A DNA stretch of 64,000 nt from Terriglobia bacterium (GTDB taxonomy: Bacteria > Acidobacteriota > Terriglobia > Bryobacterales > Bryobacteraceae). A model generated the notes under the pieces. The model was given only the letters and a program-made list of their open reading frames with translations. It searched no databases and was not told where the DNA came from. Shown here piece after piece: positions 1-5,086 of the stretch. The translations under genes were made by a program, and so were the position numbers. The stretch lies in contig JAIQFK010000002.1 in assembly GCA_020073305.1 (NCBI GenBank), positions 1-64,000 of the forward strand, written 5' to 3'. The stretch's first letter is position 1. Each line of letters starts with the position of its first letter.

Positions 1-180
1 TCCCACCCGCCGCTGCAAGCCTGCCGCTCCTTCCTTGCGGTAGGCATCGCGCCAGCGGTACAACACGCTGCGTTTGATCTGCAGTTCGTAGTGCAGCGCC
101 GTCACGCTTTCGCCGTTCAGAATCCGCTGCGCCACATTCTGTTTGAACTCTACGCCGAAGACACGGTATTTTCCAGACAA
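1..180 (-). CDS. IS3-family transposase OrfA, N-terminal 60 residues (partial)
   Basis: The frame opens with TTG at 180, preceded by GGAG seven bases upstream, and stays open for 60 codons to the window edge. The protein begins SGKYRVFGVEFKQNVAQRIL and continues with a helix-turn-helix segment containing LYRWRDAYRKEGAAGL. This is the layout of OrfA-type DNA-binding subunits of IS3-family transposases, which recognise the element ends. The catalytic DDE subunit (OrfB) would lie beyond the window. It sits just inside the IS150-like end at 248. The rare TTG start is supported by the ribosome binding site. Family assignment is by motif only. Confidence 0.65.
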   Translation of the reverse strand, partial: MSGKYRVFGVEFKQNVAQRILNGESVTALHYELQIKRSVLYRWRDAYRKEGAAGLQRRVG

Positions 181-248
181 TCCCGACTCCTTTCCATTCA
201 ATGAAAAGTGTCCCTAATTTCCGTGTCTCATTTTTGGGGTGCAGTCCA
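1..248 (-). mobile_element. IS3-family (IS150-like) insertion sequence, left end, cut by window edge
   Basis: Read on the minus strand, the element begins at 248 with TGGACTGCACCCC, which resembles the TGTACTGCACCC-type terminal repeat of the IS150 group as I remember it. A transposase reading frame starts 68 bases inside, at 180, and runs off the window. Only the left end is present, so length, right end and target duplication cannot be seen. The boundary at 248 is inferred from the terminal-repeat likeness alone. Confidence 0.6.
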
Positions 249-299
249 GTACACTCAAATCGAATTTCTGAAAGGCTCTGCCCGTAATTGAGTGTACTG
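247..299. repeat. 12-bp perfect inverted repeat abutting the IS end
   Basis: CAGTACACTCAA at 247-258 is repeated in inverted form at 288-299 with a 29-base spacer. The left arm overlaps the proposed IS boundary at 248. It may be the remnant end of another small element or the target in which the IS landed. The function is unknown. Confidence 0.5.
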
Positions 300-303
300 T
301 CCC

Positions 304-351
304 GATTTCGTCGGATTTCGTCGTCCCGATTTCGTCGGTCCGATTTCGTCG
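304..351. repeat. Four copies of GATTTCGTCG
   Basis: The decamer GATTTCGTCG starts at 304, 314, 328 and 342, so the spacing is 10, 14 and 14 bases. The cluster lies exactly where the DinB-like reading frame loses its homology. It looks like slippage-generated or element-derived repeat DNA. No coding sense is seen. Confidence 0.7.
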
Positions 352-616
352 CCCTCGGAGCAGACTTGACCGCGTCCATAAAATCACACCAATAATCCGG
401 CTCGGCCACCGCCAGATGCGAGACGCATTCCCGCACGCTCCACCGGTCCGCCCCGGGCCGGAAGTTGAGCTGCGCCGTCGACAGGCCGCGCACTTCATCG
501 CTCAGCCACTGCTCGGTCATCTGCAAATGCACAACCAAGTGCTGCCGGTCTTCCGCACTCATACTCCCGGCCGAGAGCCGCAGCGCCACCATCAATAAGA
601 CTAACGCGGGTTTCAT
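352..616 (-). pseudogene. DinB-like secreted protein, truncated next to the IS element
   Basis: From ATG at 616 the frame reads MKPALVLLMVALRLSAG, a signal-peptide-like start, then a DinB-superfamily segment with TEQWLSDEVRGLSTAQLNF and DRWSVRECVSHLAVAE. DinB-fold proteins are four-helix metal-binding enzymes usually of about 160-180 residues. Here the recognisable part stops near residue 86, at about 358. It runs straight into a cluster of GATTTCGTCG repeats and then the IS end at 248. The frame stays open by chance across the IS to the window edge. I infer a gene whose 3' half was replaced by repeat and IS DNA. No intact remainder is visible in the window. Confidence 0.55.
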
Positions 617-771
617 CGCCAGCCATGTTACCCGACCCGCCGCCATCCCACCCACGAAAAGTTGCCAGTAGGAACAAAACCAGGGCCAACCGCATCCGCG
701 TGTTTGAGTCCGGTTCAAGGATTACGTTCGCGAAAGACCAACGAACCGTTCTCTTGGCCTATCGCGCGGCT

Positions 772-800
772 TTACCGAGCCGCGACCAGAGGGAGCGGTA
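772..800 (+). repeat. Dispersed ~29-bp repeat (GAGCCGCGAC...GAGCGGT), copy 1
   Basis: TTACCGAGCCGCGACCAGAG followed by GGAGCGGTA. Related copies lie at 2349-2374, 26186-26214 (inverted) and 37360-37389 (inverted), always between genes. The shared core is GAGCCGCGAC, a short variable stretch, then GGAGYGGT. The rest of the 617-830 gap shows no convincing gene; the open frames across it have no recognisable content. Confidence 0.5.
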
Positions 801-830
801 CTTACGTTCGCCCTTGCGTTCATCGCGGCT

Positions 831-1178
831 TCACCGGCGGCCCACTTTGGGCCAACCCTCGCTCTTCTCCAGAGCGTGGAACGCCTTCGACACTTCCTTG
901 GCGAGCTTTATATTGAACGTGCCCTTCTCCTTGTATTCGCGCGCGAGGGCAGTCCAGAGATCGACAAATGCCTGAGTCTTCAACCGGAACTGCTTTTCCT
1001 TGTACTGTGCGTTCTCTCGTTCGAAAATGGGCCGGTCGAATTGGTCTTCGACGGCACGGCTGCCCGGCGCCCCTCTGTGCACATCGTTTAGGTAATGCTC
1101 ATGAGCCGGCGATTGGGCCCCCGCCGGAAAATGTGCAATGCAAACGAGCACAAATAGGCTGAGCATCATGTTTCTCAT
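831..1178 (-). CDS. Small secreted protein of unknown function
   Basis: The 115-residue frame begins MRNMMLSLFVLVCIAHFPAGAQS, a clear signal peptide with a predicted cut after AGA or AQS, so the product is likely periplasmic or exported. The mature part is hydrophilic and charge-rich, with segments such as FERENAQYKEKQFRLKTQA that favour helix. I do not recognise a family. It stands alone between repeat DNA and the decayed DinB gene. Its start is well placed because the signal peptide begins at the first ATG. It is supported mainly by the signal peptide and sensible composition; it could be a lineage-specific protein. Confidence 0.55.
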   Translation of the reverse strand: MRNMMLSLFVLVCIAHFPAGAQSPAHEHYLNDVHRGAPGSRAVEDQFDRPIFERENAQYKEKQFRLKTQAFVDLWTALAREYKEKGTFNIKLAKEVSKAFHALEKSEGWPKVGRR

Positions 1179-1302
1179 TCATGATTCTCCAAGTTGTTAG
1201 TGTCTTCAGCTCAACAAGGAGCAGCGAAGGTTCTGGGTATCAACAGTAAGATTGGCTACTTCCCGCTGTCAAGATCCCATCGAGATCATAGAATTTTTTT
1301 AT

Positions 1303-1403
1303 CGACGTCGGACGGGGACTGGCTCCACTGTCCCTAATCCCAACACTCGCCACCGACCAGGCCGCACGTCGTGGACAGTGGTGCCTGTCCCCACCTCCGG
1401 TCT
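1303..1403. repeat. ~100-bp palindromic repeat, copy A
   Basis: Arms of 20 bases, GGGGACTGGCTCCACTGTCC at 1314-1333 and its inverted partner at 1373-1392, differ at two positions and flank a GC-rich centre. Copy B starts 132 bases later in the same orientation and is nearly identical over 101 bases. Diverged copies with the same GGGGACWGGC arm ends lie at 2469-2567 and 19949-20047. The structure is that of a REP/BIME-type or miniature mobile element. With copy B it fills most of the gene-free stretch 1179-1555. Confidence 0.75.
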
Positions 1404-1434
1404 CTGATGACTTTGTAGGTGCCGCAAGCCCTCA

Positions 1435-1535
1435 CGACGTCGGACGGGGACTGGCTCCACTGTCCCTAATCCGAACACTCGCCACCGACCAGACTGCACG
1501 CCGTGGACAGTGGTGCCTGTCCCCGTCCCCGGTCT
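1435..1535. repeat. ~100-bp palindromic repeat, copy B
   Basis: A direct neighbour of copy A. The arms are 1446-1465 and 1505-1524. It differs from copy A at only a handful of positions, mostly in the centre and near the right end, which suggests recent tandem duplication or paired insertion. Confidence 0.75.
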
Positions 1536-1555
1536 GGGAATCTTCCGGGAGATGT

Positions 1556-1978
1556 TTACACCATCAGGTGCGGCGCCACGAGACTGATGAACTCGCGCGA
1601 CGTGATCACCTTGGTCTTTTTCCAGAACTCCGGAAAATGCCGCTGGTTACCAGTTATCAGATAGTCGGCGCCAGCCACATCGGCGCATTCCAGAAACTTG
1701 TTGTCGTCTGGGTCTTTGGTCACCTGAAGCGTGCGATCCGGGCTGATGGAATGTGAGTGGCTCCTGATGAGCTGCAGGAGCTGCTGCCGTAGGCCCTTGC
1801 GGACCTGAAGCTCCGGTCGCGAGAGCACTTCGCGGTACTCCGCGAGAATCGCAGGCGAGACATACAGCCTGGCCGGTTTGTTGATCGCGAGCAGCAGGAC
1901 CGTGCGTTGCAGTCCCTCCGGCTTCAGAGCCGCGCAGACGACGATGTTGGTGTGGATGACCAGCCGGAGCGGAATCAT
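1556..1978 (-). CDS. PIN-domain toxin of a toxin-antitoxin pair, with altered first catalytic residue
   Basis: A 140-residue protein of the PIN family (PIN_3-like RNase toxins, about 130-145 residues). The fold is recognisable from the N-terminal strand LVIHTNIVV, from AEYREVLSRP (conserved Glu46), and from TKDPDDNKFLECA followed by ADYLITGNQRHF, which carries the C-terminal acidic residues. PIN domains normally open with hhhDTNhhh, the Asp being the first metal ligand; here residue 9 is His (CAC instead of GAC), one base away. This may weaken or abolish RNase activity. The gene follows its antitoxin with a 4-bp overlap, the usual order for Phd/PIN pairs. Function as a toxin is by family; loss of activity is inference. 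Confidence 0.8.
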   Translation of the reverse strand: MIPLRLVIHTNIVVCAALKPEGLQRTVLLLAINKPARLYVSPAILAEYREVLSRPELQVRKGLRQQLLQLIRSHSHSISPDRTLQVTKDPDDNKFLECADVAGADYLITGNQRHFPEFWKKTKVITSREFISLVAPHLMV

Positions 1979-2274
1979 CCGCGCTTCGGTTTTCGAGCGC
2001 GGGCGGCTTTGATGATCTGGTCAATCCGGCGGGAGCTGAGCTTATCCGTACCCTTCCGCTTCGATTCTTCGCCGATAACCCGGAGCACTTCCGGTTCTGG
2101 TGCTGCCAGCCGCACATAGTCGCGGATGCTGAGCAGCACGGCTTTGGGCGTACCGCGCTTCTCGATGACCAGAGAGCGACCATCATCCTCCACCTGGCGC
2201 AGAAGTTTGCCAAAATTGGCGCGAGCCCGCAGAGCCGAGACTACGGTTGTCAGTTCGCTGCCACTCGTCCTCAT
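1975..2274 (-). CDS. Phd/YefM-family antitoxin
   Basis: A 99-residue protein starting MRTSGSELTTVVSALRARA, with the Phd/YefM DNA-binding N-domain (RANFGKLLRQVEDDGRSLVI, then EKRGTPKAVLLSIRDYVRL) and a C-terminal charged tail that would wrap the toxin. It both neutralises the downstream PIN protein and, by family precedent, represses its own promoter. An upstream in-frame GTG at 2289 is possible, but it lies inside the palindrome at 2280-2291, so I chose the ATG at 2274. The stop overlaps the toxin start by 4 bp, implying translational coupling. Confidence 0.85.
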   Translation of the reverse strand: MRTSGSELTTVVSALRARANFGKLLRQVEDDGRSLVIEKRGTPKAVLLSIRDYVRLAAPEPEVLRVIGEESKRKGTDKLSSRRIDQIIKAARARKPKRG

Positions 2275-2279
2275 ATTGC

Positions 2280-2291
2280 AAGTGTACACTT
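2280..2291. promoter_or_regulatory. Palindromic operator candidate of the Phd/PIN operon
   Basis: AAGTGTACACTT is a perfect 12-bp palindrome 5 bases upstream of the antitoxin ATG. Its core contains TGTACA, the hexamer reported for YefM operators, and it resembles Phd sites. Autoregulation is inferred. Confidence 0.55.
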
Positions 2292-2311
2292 AGCAAGATT
2301 GAACCGTACAG

Positions 2312-2340
2312 TCCAGACTCCGGAAAATGCCGCTGGTTGA
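2312..2340 (-). pseudogene. Duplicated scrap of a PIN toxin gene
   Basis: ACTCCGGAAAATGCCGCTGG plus TT at 2317-2338 is identical to 1627-1648 inside the PIN gene and encodes the same NQRHFPE segment on the minus strand. It sits upstream of the antitoxin, in the same orientation. It looks like the leftover 3' part of a second PIN gene or a recombination scar. Too short to function. Confidence 0.55.
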
Positions 2341-2348
2341 CGTTCGAA

Positions 2349-2374
2349 ACTGAGCCGCGACTGCAAGGAGCGGT
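2349..2374 (+). repeat. Dispersed ~29-bp repeat, copy 2
   Basis: ACTGAGCCGCGACTGCAAGG followed by AGCGGT, the same family as 772-800. It abuts the PIN-gene scrap, so the gene-free stretch 2290-2654 is almost entirely scraps and repeats. A partial copy of the ~100-bp repeat (GACGGTGGTGCCTGT) also lies near 2447. Confidence 0.5.
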
Positions 2375-2468
2375 CGTCGACAACAGAAATGCGAATGGCG
2401 ACTGACTAATCTCCACAGTCTCGCCCGACAGACCGCTCGTCTTAGACGGTGGTGCCTGTTGAGGTCCG

Positions 2469-2567
2469 AAAAACGGGGACTGGCTTCACCGTCCCAAGCC
2501 GCCTGATCCTGCGAATCACACAGCGCTGTACGCCGGCGTGTGGACGGTGTTGCCTGTCCCCGTTTTT
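2469..2567. repeat. ~100-bp palindromic repeat, copy C
   Basis: Arms of 26 bases at 2469-2494 and 2542-2567 start with AAAAACGGGGAC and differ at three positions. The long A/T ends give a stem finishing in a T run, so the element could also act as a bidirectional terminator. It lies about 90 bases upstream of the ATPase gene. Confidence 0.75.
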
Positions 2568-2654
2568 CTTCCTCCGTTCTGCCTCCTGGAGAGGTGAACT
2601 GCCGCTAGATCTGCTACAAATGTATGCAGGCCGACACTGTTTTCGGAGGCACGC

Positions 2655-4247
2655 TTGACACAGCAGCGCAATGAGATTCTGACCTCTCCAGCAGTGGACA
2701 AACTCGTGACGCTTGTCGAAGAGGCTACACGCGCGACGAAGGACTCACCGCGGCGTTTCATTGAGCCCGCTCGTGGTACGCTCGACCGGGCAAAATCGCG
2801 GAGGCACCACATCATATTTGGCCGGCGCGGCTCGGGAAAGACGTCCTTGCTCCGCAAGGCCGGTGCCGATCTGACGCTTCGGCGCACGCCCGTTGCCTTC
2901 ATTGATCTCGAGGCGTTCAAGGGCCACACGTATCCGGACGTCCTGATAAGTGTGCTGATCGAAACGATGACAGCCCTGGACGCGTGGTTAGGTTCTGCGG
3001 GATCGAATCCATCGTCGAAGACGTCATATTGGAAGCGTTTCTTTGGTAAGCCTGACCGTCCACCCCTAAAAAGGGAGAGGGTCAAGGCTGTAAGAGAGGC
3101 CCTTCAAAAAAACGTTGCGGAGCTTAGCTCACTGCTGCACGCAGAGGATGGAGCTCCACAGACCTCTAAAGAGAGTTCAGCAGTAAAGAACTCGACATCA
3201 AGCGCCACCGACGTGAAAGGGGCTTTATCTTATTTGGGCAGCTCGGCTTCGCTCGGAACAATGAATCAACGGGCGAATTCTAGTGAGCTCTCAAGCGAGG
3301 TCACTGAGCAGCGCAAGCGAGACAAAGCTGCCTTCCTCCATCGCCGAATCATCGATTTCCAGAAACTCTTTGAACAGATTGTTGAACTGTCGGGCTCAGA
3401 TGCCTATATCTTTCTCGACGACTTGTATCACATCGCACGGCGAGACCAGGCTCACGTCCTCGACTACTTCCACCGAATTCTGAAAGGCCGCTCCGTATGG
3501 CTCAAGGTCGGAACCATTCGGCATCGAACCGAGTGGTATCACCACGGCGATCCCCCAATAGGATTGAAGTTGGGCGACGACTGTGACGATATCGATCTTG
3601 ACATCACTCTCGAGAAGCACGAGCTTGCAAAACGATTCTTACTGCAGATACTGGACCAGCTGATCACAGAAGCGGGGTTGCCGGACCATAACTGCCTCCT
3701 GGCGGATGGGGGCACAGAGCGCCTCGTGCTGGCCAGTGGAGGCGTGGCCCGAGACTTCCTGACAATCTTCCGCAAAGCCATCGACGTGGCTCGAGAACGA
3801 GGGAAGACGTACCGGGGCGAGCGCATTAACGCGGAGGACGTGAATATGGCTGCGGGAGAGCATGACCCCTCAAAACGAGACGAACTCAAACGCGATACGA
3901 TCGGCGAGCGAGCCCGGTTAGAGCAGGCCCTCCGAGCAATCCAAGACTTTTGCCTTAACAACAAAGTGAACTGCTTTCTCGTCGAACGAGAGAGCGGGTC
4001 TCGGGGACAAGACCTGCTAGGTGAGCTTGTAGACCTTAGGTTCGTTCACGTTGTCGAATCCCGAACGACGGTTCGGGACGATCCCGGGAAGTTATACACC
4101 GGGTACATGCTGGATATCAGTCAATATACGGGCGAACGCCGCCGCCGGGAGCTCCAGATGATCGAATTCTGGAAGCGAGATGAAGTGGATCGGATACGGC
4201 GATCAAAGTACGTCCTAGATCTGGACAGCCTTTCCAGAGCTGTCTGA
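2655..4247 (+). CDS. P-loop ATPase, ORC/STAND-like (Sll1717-type), role unknown
   Basis: A 530-residue soluble ATPase. Walker A GRRGSGKTS lies at 56-64 and Walker B YIFLDD at 251-256, followed by DYFHRILKG and a sensor-like segment VWLKVGTIRHRTEWY (about 281-295). GGVARDFLTIF (about 360) resembles the sensor-2 region of ORC/Cdc6-type AAA ATPases. The C-terminal third looks like a winged-helix domain. The long low-complexity insert at about 165-225 (Ser/Thr-rich) is unusual. It recalls the Sll1717-type P-loop ATPases as I remember them, a family without a settled function. The TTG start at 2655 is chosen because GGAGG lies five bases upstream. It has no operon partner and sits in repeat-rich DNA, which fits a mobile or defence-type gene, but that is inference. 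Confidence 0.7.
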   Translation: MTQQRNEILTSPAVDKLVTLVEEATRATKDSPRRFIEPARGTLDRAKSRRHHIIFGRRGSGKTSLLRKAGADLTLRRTPVAFIDLEAFKGHTYPDVLISVLIETMTALDAWLGSAGSNPSSKTSYWKRFFGKPDRPPLKRERVKAVREALQKNVAELSSLLHAEDGAPQTSKESSAVKNSTSSATDVKGALSYLGSSASLGTMNQRANSSELSSEVTEQRKRDKAAFLHRRIIDFQKLFEQIVELSGSDAYIFLDDLYHIARRDQAHVLDYFHRILKGRSVWLKVGTIRHRTEWYHHGDPPIGLKLGDDCDDIDLDITLEKHELAKRFLLQILDQLITEAGLPDHNCLLADGGTERLVLASGGVARDFLTIFRKAIDVARERGKTYRGERINAEDVNMAAGEHDPSKRDELKRDTIGERARLEQALRAIQDFCLNNKVNCFLVERESGSRGQDLLGELVDLRFVHVVESRTTVRDDPGKLYTGYMLDISQYTGERRRRELQMIEFWKRDEVDRIRRSKYVLDLDSLSRAV

Positions 4248-4273
4248 GCGGACGGCAAACCGGAGGACTCCCC

Positions 4274-5086
4274 TCAATAAATCGTCTTCACCTTCGCCTG
4301 CGTCACCCCTCTCCCCAACCCCTCCAGATACGCCCGCGCCCCCGCCGCCATGAAGCCCATATCCGTCGGGGCTTGGAACAGTCCGAAACCCTGCTCCATG
4401 AATTTCTGTGCCTGCTCCGGCGTCGCCGCGGGCCGTCCAACTACCTTGCCGTGCTTCTTCGCCGCCGCGACCACTTTGCCGATCGCTTCGCGCAGCCGCG
4501 GATCGTCCTGATTGCCGCGCAGCCCGAGCGAATACGAAAGATCGCTCGTGCCGATGAACATCACGTCGATGCCGGGCGTGGCCGCAATCGCCTCCACGTT
4601 CTCCACGGCGCGCGCCTCTTCGATGATCACGATCACCACCACGTTGCTGTCCGCCGAATCGGGGTAACCATCCGAGCCGCCCGGCCAGGTGAACCGCGCC
4701 AGCACCGGGCCCGAGCCTCTGCGCCCCGCTGGAGGATAGCGGCACGCCGCCGCGGCCTGTGCCGCCAGCTCCGGCGTGCTGGTGAACGGAAACATCACGC
4801 CGCACACGCCCGCATCCAGCACCCGCTTCGCCATCCAGATTTCATTCACCGGCACGCGCGCGAACGGCATCGCCTTCAAGCCGCGCGTGGCCAGGATCAT
4901 TGTGCGCAGCGTTTCGAGCGTGATGGGCGAATGTTCCATCTCGATCCACAGAAAATCGAAGCCCATCGCCGCGGTTTGCGCCGCCACCTCCACGCTCGCC
5001 GCCGTAATCGTCGCCGCCACCACCGGCTCGCCCGCGCGCAGTTTTTTCTTTACCGGATTTTCCCAAGCCTGATTGAGTTCGCTCAT
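4274..5086 (-). CDS. HpcH/HpaI-type aldolase (2-oxo acid aldolase)
   Basis: A 270-residue class II, metal-dependent aldolase of the HpcH/HpaI family, which cleaves or forms 4-hydroxy-2-oxo acids to give pyruvate and an aldehyde. The family signature is clear: MGFDFLWIEMEHSP with the metal-binding Glu, then ARVP, AGVCGVMFPF, EEARAVENVEAIAA and DVMFIGTSDLSYSLG. Start MSELNQAW at 5086 is preferred over an upstream ATG because it overlaps the stop of the upstream glycosidase-like gene as ATGA, a typical coupling. Length matches the family. The exact substrate cannot be told; sugar-acid degradation is plausible given the neighbour. Confidence 0.85.
   Translation of the reverse strand: MSELNQAWENPVKKKLRAGEPVVAATITAASVEVAAQTAAMGFDFLWIEMEHSPITLETLRTMILATRGLKAMPFARVPVNEIWMAKRVLDAGVCGVMFPFTSTPELAAQAAAACRYPPAGRRGSGPVLARFTWPGGSDGYPDSADSNVVVIVIIEEARAVENVEAIAATPGIDVMFIGTSDLSYSLGLRGNQDDPRLREAIGKVVAAAKKHGKVVGRPAATPEQAQKFMEQGFGLFQAPTDMGFMAAGARAYLEGLGRGVTQAKVKTIY

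Noticed and set aside
1303-1535. CRISPR-like direct repeat (copies A and B)
   Set aside because: Only two units of about 100 bp, each internally palindromic; the same units occur singly elsewhere, so this is a dispersed repeat.
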